A DNA stretch of 64,000 nt, from contig CAJTSK010000012.1 in NCBI GenBank assembly GCA_910578835.1, forward strand, positions 3,118 through 67,117, given 5' to 3'. Source of the DNA: an uncultured Muribaculum sp. GTDB taxonomy: Bacteria; Bacteroidota; Bacteroidia; Bacteroidales; Muribaculaceae. Each line of letters starts with the position of its first letter. Within the stretch, counting starts at the first letter, position 1. Position numbers and translations under genes: made by a program. Shown one piece after another: positions 18,455-27,227 of this stretch. The notes beneath the pieces are model-generated. The model saw nothing but the letters and a program-made list of their open reading frames with translations. It was not told the origin of the DNA and did no database searches.

Positions 18455-19030
18455 TTAAAGTTGGTAAAGGTCATCGGCGTAGTCGAAGGGCGAGTCGAAA
18501 TCGGCAAGCACGGAGTGTTTAAGGTCTTTTTCCGAGAGAATCGCCTTTGACGGGTCAATCATCCAGTCGATGCCCAGCGATGCATCCTGAATAGAGATGC
18601 CTCCGTCGGCTTCAGGGTGGTAATAGTTGTCACACTTGTACTGGAATACCGCGATGTCGGACAGAACGGCAAATCCGTGGGCAAATCCGCGCGGGATGAA
18701 AAACTGGCGGTGATTGTCTTCGCTCAGCTCCACGGCGACATGTCGTCCGTAAGTGGGGGAGCCTTTGCGTATGTCGACAGCTACGTCAAGCACGCGGCCC
18801 TTTACACAGCGCACGAGCTTGGACTGCGCAAACGGGGGACGCTGGAAATGTAGCCCGCGCATGACTCCGTAGGATGAGCACGACTCATTGTCCTGCACAA
18901 AGTCTACCGGGCGCACTTTTTCGTCAAACTCCCGCTTGGAATAGCTTTCAAAAAAGTAGCCTCTTGAATCCTTGAATATGCGTGGCTCAATTATCACCAC
19001 GCCCTCTATTTCAGTCTTTATTACTTCCAT
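18455..19030 (-). CDS. rfbC: dTDP-4-dehydrorhamnose 3,5-epimerase
   Basis: 191 residues of the cupin-like RmlC family, third step of the rhamnose pathway. Visible are IIEPRIFKDSRGYFFESYSK, the catalytic-histidine region GVMRGLHFQRPPFAQSKLVR, RKGSPTYG, and the FFIPRGFAHGFAVLSD loop with the conserved His. The length is standard. It follows the four-helix-bundle cassette and precedes the YafQ pair, so the usual rfbACDB run is interrupted on both sides of rfbC. Confidence 0.95.
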   Translation of the reverse strand: MEVIKTEIEGVVIIEPRIFKDSRGYFFESYSKREFDEKVRPVDFVQDNESCSSYGVMRGLHFQRPPFAQSKLVRCVKGRVLDVAVDIRKGSPTYGRHVAVELSEDNHRQFFIPRGFAHGFAVLSDIAVFQYKCDNYYHPEADGGISIQDASLGIDWMIDPSKAILSEKDLKHSVLADFDSPFDYADDLYQL

Positions 19031-19037
19031 GTGTGGT

Positions 19038-19081
19038 AGTTTTCAGTTTTCAGTTTTCGGTTGTCAGTTTTCAGTTGTCAG
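19038..19081. repeat. AGTTTTC-type repeat array, rfbC side of the four-helix-bundle gene
   Basis: Six imperfect tandem units of AGTTTTC or AGTTGTC on the + strand. It forms an inverted partner to the array at 19519-19559 on the other side of the four-helix-bundle gene. Confidence 0.75.
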
Positions 19082-19451
19082 ATTGTTGGTGTTTTGATTT
19101 TATGAAACGCATCAATCCACAAAGCATTTTATCAATTTCCACAATTTCTTGAATCAATGGATTGCTCGTTTCTTCCGTGAGATATCCTATCTTAGTGCTA
19201 AGAATCAGCTGAGTTTGTAATTCGGCTGCCGAGCCGCGTGAAATTGATAGGAAACGTAAAAATTCTTTGGCGGTATTTCTGGCATGTCCTTCAGCAATAT
19301 TTGAAGGAATAGAAACGGTGCTCCGCCGGATTTGATCGGAGAGACCATATCTTTCATCAGGAGGAAGACGTCTGATTAGGTCATAAATCTCAACCGCAAG
19401 ATTCATTGATTTTTGCCATACAGCCAGTTCTTTGAAATTACTTGTTTTCAT
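19071..19451 (-). CDS. Four-helix-bundle (23S rRNA intervening-sequence type) protein
   Basis: 126 residues. The family signature is clear: FKELAVWQKSMNLAVEIYDL, LSDQIRRSTVSIPSNIAEGH and FLSISRGSAAELQTQLILS. The family forms pentameric helical bundles and is related to Avd of diversity-generating retroelements. Its members occur inside 23S rRNA intervening sequences and scattered between genes, and the function is unknown. The ATG at 19451 is 7 bases from the -7 box, so the message is almost leaderless. The gene sits between inverted repeat arrays inside rfbA-rfbC, and the last residues read into the repeat. Confidence 0.88.
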   Translation of the reverse strand: MKTSNFKELAVWQKSMNLAVEIYDLIRRLPPDERYGLSDQIRRSTVSIPSNIAEGHARNTAKEFLRFLSISRGSAAELQTQLILSTKIGYLTEETSNPLIQEIVEIDKMLCGLMRFIKSKHQQSDN

Positions 19452-19457
19452 ATCAGA

Positions 19458-19488
19458 CAAAGTTAGCAATTACTTGTGTAATTATCAA
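19458..19488 (-). promoter_or_regulatory. Promoter of the four-helix-bundle gene
   Basis: On the - strand: TTG (19488-19486), exactly 20 bases, TAACTTTG (19465-19458). The start point falls at or next to the ATG at 19451. Confidence 0.8.
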
Positions 19489-19518
19489 CTATCGTAATTG
19501 TAATTATTTGTAGCAAAC

Positions 19519-19559
19519 AGAACTGACAACAGACAACTAAGAACTGACAACAGACAACT
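19519..19559. repeat. Tandem 20-base repeat, rfbA side of the four-helix-bundle gene
   Basis: Two exact copies of AGAACTGACAACAGACAACT (19519-19538 and 19540-19559), one base apart. The reverse complement resembles the AGTTGTC units at 19038-19081, so the two arrays flank the gene as inverted repeats. Confidence 0.85.
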
Positions 19560-19569
19560 CCTAATTTTC

Positions 19570-20475
19570 TTAATCCAGGTTGCTGAAGCCGGTGCGGTCA
19601 AGCTCCTCGACAACCTTCAGCAAGTATTGTCCGTATTGGTTTTTCAGCATCGGCTGTGCAAGTTCGACCATGCGTTCCTTGCTTATCCAGCCTTGACGGT
19701 AGGCGATACCCTCCAGACAGGCTATTTTCAGCCCCTGACGCTTTTCGAGCACCTCGACATAGATTGATGCCTCGGCAAGAGAGTCGTGTGTACCCGTGTC
19801 GAGCCACGCAAATCCGCGGGGGAGTGTCTGCACCTTCAGCTCGCCAGCCTTAAGAAACTCCTGGTTGACGGTAGTGATTTCCAGCTCGCCGCGTGCCGAG
19901 GGCTTGATATTTGCCGCGATGTCCACTACCTTATTGGGGTAGAAATAAAGACCTACGACGGCATAATTAGACTTCGGATGCTCAGGTTTCTCCTCGATTG
20001 AAAGACAGTTGCCATCGTGGTCAAACTCGGCGACACCATAGCGCTCCGGGTCATCAACCCAGTAGCCGAACACTGTCGCCTTACCCTCCGTTTCCGCCGT
20101 CTTGACTGCATCTTTCAGGATGCCGGAGAATCCCGCGCCATGAAATATGTTGTCGCCAAGCACCAGACACGCCGAGTCATCGCCGATAAATTCCCTGCCG
20201 ATGATAAACGCCTGGGCAAGCCCGTCGGGCGATGGCTGCACGGCATAAGAGAAGTTGACCCCGTAGTCAGAGCCGTCGCCCAGCAGCTCGCGAAACATAG
20301 GCAGGTCCCTCGGCGTGGAGATAATCAGGATGTCGCGTATGCCCGCAAGCATCAGCGTCGAGATCGGGTAATATACCATCGGCTTGTCAAACACCGGGAG
20401 CATCTGCTTCGACACCCCCTTGGTGATCGGATACAACCGTGTGCCCGACCCCCCGGCAAGTACAATTCCTTTCAT
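19570..20475 (-). CDS. rfbA: Glucose-1-phosphate thymidylyltransferase
   Basis: 301 residues, first step of dTDP-L-rhamnose synthesis: glucose-1-phosphate plus dTTP to dTDP-glucose. The nucleotide-binding start is MKGIVLAGGSGTRLYPITKG, with the Lys in VSKQMLPVFDKPMVYYP. LVLGDNIFHG carries the metal-binding Asp, and FAWLDTGTHDSLAEAS is diagnostic. It leads the interrupted rfb set. Codon use and GC content resemble the core genome more than the glycosyltransferase block upstream. Confidence 0.97.
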   Translation of the reverse strand: MKGIVLAGGSGTRLYPITKGVSKQMLPVFDKPMVYYPISTLMLAGIRDILIISTPRDLPMFRELLGDGSDYGVNFSYAVQPSPDGLAQAFIIGREFIGDDSACLVLGDNIFHGAGFSGILKDAVKTAETEGKATVFGYWVDDPERYGVAEFDHDGNCLSIEEKPEHPKSNYAVVGLYFYPNKVVDIAANIKPSARGELEITTVNQEFLKAGELKVQTLPRGFAWLDTGTHDSLAEASIYVEVLEKRQGLKIACLEGIAYRQGWISKERMVELAQPMLKNQYGQYLLKVVEELDRTGFSNLD

Positions 20476-20542
20476 AAAAATGTATTGAAAAATTAAGAAA
20501 AATCCTTATTGTCAGTTATGTGAACAAAAGAGAGAGAAGTCA

Positions 20543-21532
20543 CTACTTCACAATTTCTTTCAATGAGCGGAGCACCAGTTCATTTTGCTCTGCAAGCGAA
20601 TCGGCACGATTTGTAAGATTTCTAATTTCAGTGTCATTCTGCTTTACCAGACGGTCAAGCAGGATAAGCTGCTTCTTAGATGTCTCGTTATCGGCAGTAC
20701 AGATGTGAATGACTTCTAATACTGCAGTAAGCACGATGCTTGCAATTCCGAATCTGATGCCGATTCTGCCCAACCGGTTGTTATACGCATTGTTGAGCGT
20801 GTTGTAGGCATCTACACATTGTTCCCTCAGCATTTCGAGGCGAATCAATATATCGGAAAGGTTGTTGTAGACTTTTGATTTAACTGAAAACCGCGACATA
20901 CGCAATAGTGATGTAGCATATGCTGCTTCACCTGTCACACGGAAGCAATCCTTTTTCAACTGACTGCTTTTGTTGACACCTGTTTTGTATTGCTTCTTGT
21001 TGTTAACTATGTCTTGTAGAAAAGCGAGTTGTGCCGATAATGTGCGGTAAGACTCGGTCAGTTTCTCGATGTATTCCCGGATATAGTGGGTAAATACTTT
21101 CTTTGGCACTCCATTATCACCCCATTTCAGTTGATTTGTGGAACAAAATCCTTTGAGCAGTGAGTCACACTCTTCATCATGGAATGCATGTTGATGGAAT
21201 AGACCTTTAACGTAATGATAAACAGAGTGATGTATAGATGATAGCAAGTTGGTCGTCAGCCGGTCGTTTGTATCTTCAAATTCGAGTTTGTAGGATATGA
21301 ACCCCGACTGTGTCGATTCAAGATGAGTAAACTCTATCTTGTTTTCCTGACTGTCATTTCCAAGACGGTAATATAATGTGAAATTTTTAGTCTGCTTATC
21401 AACCGAGCATCTAAGATGGCACGATGGCATCCCGGGTACATCACTCAATTCTACCGGCTCCGGATTGTCGTTGATTATCTCGGGGACATATTCAACAAGA
21501 ACCGGAATCCACAGTATAGCGTAGCGTACCAC
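20543..21532 (-). CDS. Unknown protein with C-terminal membrane helix and coiled coil
   Basis: 329 residues, not recognised. The first 100 residues are beta-rich. A long helical part follows (about 110-250), then one likely membrane helix (about 257-275, IGIRFGIASIVLTAVLEVI) and a terminal coiled coil with heptad-like leucines and asparagines (LDRLVKQNDTEIRNL). A stop lies just upstream in frame, so it starts at the GTG at 21532, 12 bases after the small gene at 21545-21814. The two form a unit with its own promoter between the glycosyltransferases and rfbA. Confidence 0.6.
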   Translation of the reverse strand: MVRYAILWIPVLVEYVPEIINDNPEPVELSDVPGMPSCHLRCSVDKQTKNFTLYYRLGNDSQENKIEFTHLESTQSGFISYKLEFEDTNDRLTTNLLSSIHHSVYHYVKGLFHQHAFHDEECDSLLKGFCSTNQLKWGDNGVPKKVFTHYIREYIEKLTESYRTLSAQLAFLQDIVNNKKQYKTGVNKSSQLKKDCFRVTGEAAYATSLLRMSRFSVKSKVYNNLSDILIRLEMLREQCVDAYNTLNNAYNNRLGRIGIRFGIASIVLTAVLEVIHICTADNETSKKQLILLDRLVKQNDTEIRNLTNRADSLAEQNELVLRSLKEIVK

Positions 21533-21544
21533 TATGACTTTTTA

Positions 21545-21814
21545 TCAGATGGTGAGGTCCATGCGCAATACGTCATGCATAAACCAGTCGTATATGCGTG
21601 TCAGCAAAGAGCGCTTGGAAAGGAAATAGTTTCTTACATCCTTGCCATGTTGAGTCAGCGCCCATGTATCCTGGTTACCCGATACGGCATTTCTGATAAA
21701 GCCCTGTAGCTCAAGGCTTCTTATCTCGTCAGGGGTCATGTTAAGCTCACTTATCACTCCATGCTCCTTTTCGAGAGCCGGGCTGCAGATGGGTAAATTT
21801 AAGTAAGCGTTCAT
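21545..21814 (-). CDS. Small unknown protein, possibly winged-helix
   Basis: 89 residues starting MNAYLNLPICSPALEKEHGV. The segment MTPDEIRSLELQGFIRNA followed by TWALTQHGKDVRNYF has the helix-turn-helix-wing pattern of small DNA-binding regulators, which is inference from pattern only. The ATG at 21814 is chosen because the promoter lies 37 bases upstream. It is the first gene of the two-gene unit with the membrane protein at 20543-21532 and might regulate it. Confidence 0.55.
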   Translation of the reverse strand: MNAYLNLPICSPALEKEHGVISELNMTPDEIRSLELQGFIRNAVSGNQDTWALTQHGKDVRNYFLSKRSLLTRIYDWFMHDVLRMDLTI

Positions 21815-21850
21815 GAGGTAATTGTTTTGGTGGTTGCTTCTATTACAACG

Positions 21851-21881
21851 CAAAAATAAGCGATATTGTTGTAAAATCCAA
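21851..21881 (-). promoter_or_regulatory. Promoter of the unknown two-gene unit
   Basis: On the - strand: TTG (21881-21879), 20 bases, TATTTTTG (21858-21851). Confidence 0.75.
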
Positions 21882-21901
21882 ATAATCAGCACAAAATCTA
21901 G

Positions 21902-22984
21902 TTAGTTATAAAGATTTTCATATTGACGGGCAATAGTTTTCCAGCGGTAGCGACGTTCAGCTATTTCCCGCATTGCGGTTGCGTTGGTGTTAAAATCGAG
22001 CGTTGTGTTATTGACAACTTTGACTAATTCATCTGCAGAACTAAAGTAGTTGGCTCTATTTTCGGTCGACTCACGGTTATAGATACAGTCAAAGGCAATT
22101 ATGGGTTTTGCAAAAAACATCGCTTCTACAAGTGATGGATTTGTACCTCCTGCACTATGTCCATGTAAGTAAAATTTGCAGTTGCTTCTCAACACATTAA
22201 GATCACGCAAGTCGTAAACTGCCGGTTGGATTTTTATGTTTGGAAAGGCGGAATATCGCTCACGCATTTCTTTGCCGTAGGTGCTTTTGTCCCAGTTCCC
22301 TATAAAGAGAATGTTTTTATCGGGCATACAGCTAAATGCTTCAAGTATTGTATGCACGTTATTTTCCGGTTCTATACGGCAGATTGCTAATGAATAATTG
22401 TCCGCGGTTAATCCGTATTTGTTTAAAATTTCCGCAGCTTCTTGCTCCGATATGTCCTGAAGTACATGGTCGCCACCATATGCAATCAATTCCGAGTCTT
22501 TGCCGTACTCATTTTTGACATAATCGGTGATTCCTTTATTGTCGGTAACAATGACATCGCCATATTTCACAGCCTGACGTTCGGAATATTTAAGGAAACG
22601 GCGCGCCCACTTGTTCCATTTGTCACGGCGGTGTTCCAGTCCGTCAATGTTGATTACGAGTCGTTTTTTGGAAAACAGTCTGAATACGGGGAGAAATGCA
22701 CATCCCGACACACCGAGAATCAGCACAACGTCGCTCTTTCTTGCAGCTTTTATCAGCGAAAGAATATCGTAAGGGATGCTCTGGATGCCGTTGGCATTCA
22801 GCCCGACATACTCTGTCTTCGCCCCATGATATACCCACCGTTTATCATTATACGATTTTTTGCTGCAATAGACTGCATATTGCAAATCTTCTGATTGGTT
22901 GTGACGGACAAGCTGCTCGACAAGCGTCTCAAATCCGCCGTAATTAGCCGGCACACCGACGGTGCCTATTATTGCTACTTTCAT
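21902..22984 (-). CDS. Glycosyltransferase family 4 with DUF1972 N-terminal domain
   Basis: 360 residues, GT-B fold. The N-terminus VAIIGTVGVPANYGGFETLVEQL is the DUF1972 signature of rhamnosyl- and related transferases. The C-terminal sugar-nucleotide site is GGTNPSLVEAMFFAKPIIAFD. Given the rfb genes nearby, dTDP-rhamnose is a plausible donor, but this is inference. It is the last glycosyltransferase of the block, directly after the gene ending at 22994. Its GC content is intermediate between the AT-rich block and the core. Confidence 0.85.
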   Translation of the reverse strand: MKVAIIGTVGVPANYGGFETLVEQLVRHNQSEDLQYAVYCSKKSYNDKRWVYHGAKTEYVGLNANGIQSIPYDILSLIKAARKSDVVLILGVSGCAFLPVFRLFSKKRLVINIDGLEHRRDKWNKWARRFLKYSERQAVKYGDVIVTDNKGITDYVKNEYGKDSELIAYGGDHVLQDISEQEAAEILNKYGLTADNYSLAICRIEPENNVHTILEAFSCMPDKNILFIGNWDKSTYGKEMRERYSAFPNIKIQPAVYDLRDLNVLRSNCKFYLHGHSAGGTNPSLVEAMFFAKPIIAFDCIYNRESTENRANYFSSADELVKVVNNTTLDFNTNATAMREIAERRYRWKTIARQYENLYN

Positions 22985-22993
22985 AATAATTAC

Positions 22994-24172
22994 TTATTTA
23001 AATAAATTATATTGGGGCAATAATCTTGATATTTCGGATTTATATATCTTGATAATTTGTTTTACATCAAATCTGGACAATGCATATTCCCTGCTTTCAC
23101 GGCGCATAGATCGCTTGTCATTATCAGAGAGTTGATAAATTGAAATCAAGCTGTTTAATAAGGCTTTACTATCTTTTGGTGGTATTATATATCCTGTTTT
23201 TCCATCGATTACTAATTCTCTGCATCCCCGATTGTCTGTCGTTACGATTGGAATACCCATGCTTAGGGCTTCCATAAGGCTTCGGTTCATGCCTTCATTA
23301 TAATATGACGGTAGCACAATGCAGTCAGCATCTGAGATAAATTCTTTAAGGTTGTTTAAATGGCCTTTATAGATTATAAATCCTTTTTCTTCTGAGTTAT
23401 CAATTTCTTCTTTTAGAACTTTGTCAGGATGTATGTAATCAATACCACCGCAGAGATAAAAATCCCACGGTAGTGATTTTGATTTGGCTGCTTGTGCGCA
23501 ATCAACAAATTCATAATAGCCCTTTGTTTTGAGTACACGTCCTACCATCACAATCTTAAAGCGATTGGAATCTTTCTTTTCATTGGAAGGTTTGTAAAAA
23601 TCAGTGTTGACACCTTCTCCTCCTTCAAGAAGAGTTGTATTGGATTTGTCGTAGAAATTATTGGCTATCATGAATTTGAGGTCTTCTTTATTTAAAAAGA
23701 ATGCTCGATTATTTCGCCTAAGAATATATCTTATAATTAAGAAAATAAGTCTGCTTTTTTTATCGGATTTGTTTGATAGATTGGTCAGTTCTTTGCTTAA
23801 TCCTGCATACACAGAAATAGTTTTGTATTTGTGTAAAAAAGACAATAAACTACCAAAAATGATAGGTTTTAAGGTGTAATTTATAATTAGGTCAGGATGA
23901 AATTTATTTATTACGTTATTTAGTTGTAACAAATAGCCAATGTTATCCTTTATACCTTTTGACGTGCGGTTCATTTTAATAGGGCAATAAATTACATCTG
24001 AAAATGGAATTTCATTTTCTTTTTCGCTTTCTGGGGCACATAAGATTATTTTGATACCTTGCGATTTAAAATATTCAATCAAATCTTTTCTAAAATGCAA
24101 TAATGCGCCTAGATGATTGTCATTAAGCATTATTGTAGGTGTATTTACTATCCGTTTATTCGCTTGTTTCAT
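22994..24172 (-). CDS. Glycosyltransferase family 4
   Basis: 392 residues, GT-B fold without signal peptide. The retaining EX7E motif is seen in NEGMNRSLMEALSMGIPIV, followed by TTDNRGCRELV. The N-terminal half (VVGRV region, LIINYTLKPIIFGSLLS, YAGLSKELTN) resembles PglA-like N-acetylgalactosaminyl or galacturonosyl transferases, but the donor is not decidable. It is AT-rich like the genes that precede it. A 208-base gap separates it from the previous gene. Confidence 0.82.
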   Translation of the reverse strand: MKQANKRIVNTPTIMLNDNHLGALLHFRKDLIEYFKSQGIKIILCAPESEKENEIPFSDVIYCPIKMNRTSKGIKDNIGYLLQLNNVINKFHPDLIINYTLKPIIFGSLLSFLHKYKTISVYAGLSKELTNLSNKSDKKSRLIFLIIRYILRRNNRAFFLNKEDLKFMIANNFYDKSNTTLLEGGEGVNTDFYKPSNEKKDSNRFKIVMVGRVLKTKGYYEFVDCAQAAKSKSLPWDFYLCGGIDYIHPDKVLKEEIDNSEEKGFIIYKGHLNNLKEFISDADCIVLPSYYNEGMNRSLMEALSMGIPIVTTDNRGCRELVIDGKTGYIIPPKDSKALLNSLISIYQLSDNDKRSMRRESREYALSRFDVKQIIKIYKSEISRLLPQYNLFK

Positions 24173-24320
24173 TGTTATTATAAAATTAATTAACGTTATA
24201 GATATGTGTGTGTTTCGTAGTTAAAAGATTCATTCAGAAAGTATTACAATGGTAAATAGAACATAGCTTATAATAGCCAGCTGTAATTTTATAATTTATG
24301 TCCTAAATAGTAATAATCGT

Positions 24321-24359
24321 GCGTAATTTATGAATGTTAAGAAGATTCATAAACTACGC
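24321..24359 (-). repeat. Hairpin in the gap between two glycosyltransferase genes
   Basis: GCGTAATTTATGAAT pairs with ATTCATAAACTACGC with one mismatch and a 9-base loop, 22 bases past the stop of the upstream gene. There is no clear T run, so it may be a weak terminator or an RNA-stability hairpin. The rest of the 24173-24380 gap is AT-rich and shows nothing else. Confidence 0.4.
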
Positions 24360-24380
24360 ATTCTTAATAGAGTTATAAAT

Positions 24381-25484
24381 TTAAGCTAATCCTAGTTCGC
24401 TAATTTTATCAATAAATAATTTAAACTCTTTTCGATTTTCATATTCTGAATAATCAAGGTCAGAATAAAATATTTTTGTCCCATGGTTTGTTATTGTGTC
24501 GCTTATAGCAATTGCATATTCTTTAGGTGAATTTCCGCTTAAGATTCCAAAAGATGGGAATTTTTCTAATGTTTGAATAAAATATGGTATTTTTGAAGCG
24601 ATTATTGGTCGCTTAAAGTGAAATGCTGTTTCAATAATGCCACTTTGCGACGTCTTACGATATGGCAATGTAATATAGTCACATTTAGAAAAAAGAAATT
24701 TCAATTCGTCATCCGTAATGTGCCTAGATAAAATATGTATATTTTTGTCAAGTTGAGTGCAATATTTGCATATGGTTCCATCAAAATCTTTTCCTGCAAT
24801 AATTAGATTCGCTTTCTCAGACACTGGCTCTTCCAGGAGTCTAAATGCTTCAATTACAATGTCAACACCTTTGCTGATATTTAAATTTCCAAAAAATAAG
24901 AAATTAATTTTACTTTGATTAAATAATTCGGTTAAGCTGGTTGGTATCTTGTCAATATTATATTTTTTATCATATTGATATTTGAAATGAGGAACAAAAA
25001 TTCTATTCCCGCTATACTTAAATTCATCTAAATATATTTCTGTTCGCTTTGAATGGAAAATTATATTATTAACGTTGTTTTTATATATCTTTTTCCAACA
25101 TTGTTTTAATAGATGATTTGTGTCTAAACTTTGAGAAATTGCCTCATGGATATCGATGATTCCATTGCGCTTTTTACTAATAATTTTTATAAATGGAATA
25201 TCTATAAAATGACCATAACTTAGATATATGAAAGTGCCATTTGGGGTACTTTTTATAAATTTATTAAGTTTGAGTATATTACGTAATAAATAATATATTT
25301 TGACAAATGTGTTTCCTTTATATTGGTTAAAAAAGAATGGCGTTACATTTTTATCAGAATAGTTGGAGAGTATGTTCACTTCTGAATTCGGAATTTTTGA
25401 TAAATTTGATTTGAATGCATTTAAATAATAATCCATTCCACAATGAACTCCGAGATAGTCGATTAAGTAAATTTGGGTTCCCAT
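24381..25484 (-). CDS. Glycosyltransferase, GT-B fold
   Basis: 367 residues with a degenerate family 4 layout. The N-terminal part is IYLIDYLGVHCGMDYYLNAF. A central NINFLFFGNLNISKGVDIVIEAF segment is typical of the GT4 C-lobe start. The donor-site region is RKTSQSGIIETAFHFKRPIIAS, where the usual first Glu is replaced. The donor and acceptor are unknown. It is strongly AT-rich and lies 13 bases after the acetyltransferase. Confidence 0.78.
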   Translation of the reverse strand: MGTQIYLIDYLGVHCGMDYYLNAFKSNLSKIPNSEVNILSNYSDKNVTPFFFNQYKGNTFVKIYYLLRNILKLNKFIKSTPNGTFIYLSYGHFIDIPFIKIISKKRNGIIDIHEAISQSLDTNHLLKQCWKKIYKNNVNNIIFHSKRTEIYLDEFKYSGNRIFVPHFKYQYDKKYNIDKIPTSLTELFNQSKINFLFFGNLNISKGVDIVIEAFRLLEEPVSEKANLIIAGKDFDGTICKYCTQLDKNIHILSRHITDDELKFLFSKCDYITLPYRKTSQSGIIETAFHFKRPIIASKIPYFIQTLEKFPSFGILSGNSPKEYAIAISDTITNHGTKIFYSDLDYSEYENRKEFKLFIDKISELGLA

Positions 25485-25497
25485 TTGGTTTAATAAA

Positions 25498-26088
25498 TTA
25501 GTGAAAAGGTAAATTGAAATTGCAGTTGTAGCAATAATCAGAATTCGGTTGTCTATGCCCTATTATTTTTGCTGGAATACCTGCAACAATTGCATTTTTA
25601 GGTACGGATTTAGTGACAACGGCTCCTGACGCAACAACACAACCGGAATCTAATATTACTCCAGGCAATATTGTGGCGTTTGCGCCAATCCATACAAAAT
25701 CTTTTATTACTATTGGCTTTGATTGATATTCAAAGTCAGGAGTGTTTATTTTATGTGAGCCAGTTATTAAATTTGCTTTAAAAGAAATAGAGACATTGTC
25801 TCCAATTTCAATTCCTCCTCTGCCGTCTAAAATACAATTTCGATTTATATGAGAGCCATTTCCTATTCTTATTTTGTAGGGATCAATTATTATTTGAGAC
25901 ATATTGATTTGTGAATGAGATGCAATTTTCAAACCACATGTTTTAAGATATATTTTTCTTAGTATCCAAAACGGGATATAATTTATCCAATAATTTAATA
26001 TGTAATAAGTAAATAGATTGACGAAATATCGAAATGAAATTTTAATAAGATATGAGTTTTTACAGGTGTCTTTGAATGATTTAGTCAT
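25498..26088 (-). CDS. Hexapeptide-repeat O-acetyltransferase
   Basis: 196 residues of the left-handed beta-helix family (WcaF / maltose acetyltransferase-like), expected to move acetyl from acetyl-CoA to a sugar hydroxyl. Hexapeptide turns are visible in IRIGNGSHINRNCILDG, VWIGANATILPGVILDSGCVVASGAVVTKSV and AGIPAKIIG. The catalytic His is probably in GSHKINT. The N-terminal 40 residues are hydrophobic-basic and may lie on the membrane. It lies 2 bases after the gene at 26091-27227 and is part of the polysaccharide locus. Confidence 0.85.
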   Translation of the reverse strand: MTKSFKDTCKNSYLIKISFRYFVNLFTYYILNYWINYIPFWILRKIYLKTCGLKIASHSQINMSQIIIDPYKIRIGNGSHINRNCILDGRGGIEIGDNVSISFKANLITGSHKINTPDFEYQSKPIVIKDFVWIGANATILPGVILDSGCVVASGAVVTKSVPKNAIVAGIPAKIIGHRQPNSDYCYNCNFNLPFH

Positions 26089-26090
26089 AA

Positions 26091-27227
26091 TTAATTATGT
26101 AAAAGATTATCAAAAAGAGATTCCCATTTTTCAAGAACTACGTCTGGCAAATATTTGGAAACTTCATTGTATGAAGCTTTTCCCATTTCGACTCGTTTCG
26201 ATTTGTTTTTTATTAGATTTTCAATTTCTGCGCTAAGGATGTCGATGTTTTCAGGAGGGATAAGAATGCCAGCATTATTATTGCCAAATAAATCTAATGG
26301 TCCACAGGGACATTTAAACGACACTATTGGTAGTCCCACAGCCATGGCTTCTAAAAGGACCATTGGCAACCCTTCAAATCGTGAACTTAAAATATAAAAT
26401 GAAGCTTCCTGTAGAACATTATATACATTATGAGTTGGAGGATAAAAATGAACATTATTTGTCAACTCTAAATCAGACCTTAATTTTAATAAATCATCTT
26501 TTAATTCACCATCGCCGTATATGTCCAGATTCCAGTTGGGGTATTTAGTGGCAATATTTTTCCATGCGTGCATTAGCATGTCATATCCCTTTTGGTAAGT
26601 TAAGCGTCCGATAGAAATTGCCCTATTCGTATTTAATTGAGCAGGAAAATCAGCTTTACGCTCAATGAAATTTGGAATAACATGTAAATTTCTAAGATTT
26701 CCCCATTTAAGTTTGTCTTCCTCCGTAAGACAGACAAAAGCATCTAATTTTGAAATATTCTTTTTAAATCGTATATTTAAAAATTTATGGATGTATTTTC
26801 TTAGGTAACTTTGTCCATGCATTAGTCTATAGTCATGAGAAAAATGAATTTCTGCAATTCGCTTCATTCGTTTTATAGACTTAATTTTATGTAAAAATTC
26901 AATTTCATTTCCAAATGTGGAAATTATTAAATCTGGTTGAAATTCATCAACTAAGCTTTGTAGTTTTAATTGATGAACTTTTATCTTCTTATATCGTGTA
27001 AAAATTTTTTTCACGATATAATCATTCGATATATCATCATAGTTTATGTTTAAATCAATTAATTTGATATTTGCACTTATATCGAAAAATACGTGTCTGC
27101 ACTTCTGATTGACTGTTGCAATCATGACTTCATGTCCTTTAGACTCGAAATGGTTGGCTTTTGCCGTTATTATCCGCTCCATGCCACCCGAATTGTAGAG
27201 ACCTTCAATGCAATATAATATTTTCAT
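26091..27227 (-). CDS. Glycosyltransferase family 4
   Basis: 378 residues, clear GT4. The N-terminus is IEGLYNSGGMERIITAKANHF, the C-lobe opens AISIGRLTYQKGYDMLMHAW, and the EX7E motif is EGLPMVLLEAMAVGLPIVSF. This matches retaining hexosyl transferases such as those adding glucose, galactose or GalNAc in O-antigen repeats. Its start overlaps the polymerase stop by ATGA, so the two are coupled. Confidence 0.9.
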   Translation of the reverse strand: MKILYCIEGLYNSGGMERIITAKANHFESKGHEVMIATVNQKCRHVFFDISANIKLIDLNINYDDISNDYIVKKIFTRYKKIKVHQLKLQSLVDEFQPDLIISTFGNEIEFLHKIKSIKRMKRIAEIHFSHDYRLMHGQSYLRKYIHKFLNIRFKKNISKLDAFVCLTEEDKLKWGNLRNLHVIPNFIERKADFPAQLNTNRAISIGRLTYQKGYDMLMHAWKNIATKYPNWNLDIYGDGELKDDLLKLRSDLELTNNVHFYPPTHNVYNVLQEASFYILSSRFEGLPMVLLEAMAVGLPIVSFKCPCGPLDLFGNNNAGILIPPENIDILSAEIENLIKNKSKRVEMGKASYNEVSKYLPDVVLEKWESLFDNLLHN

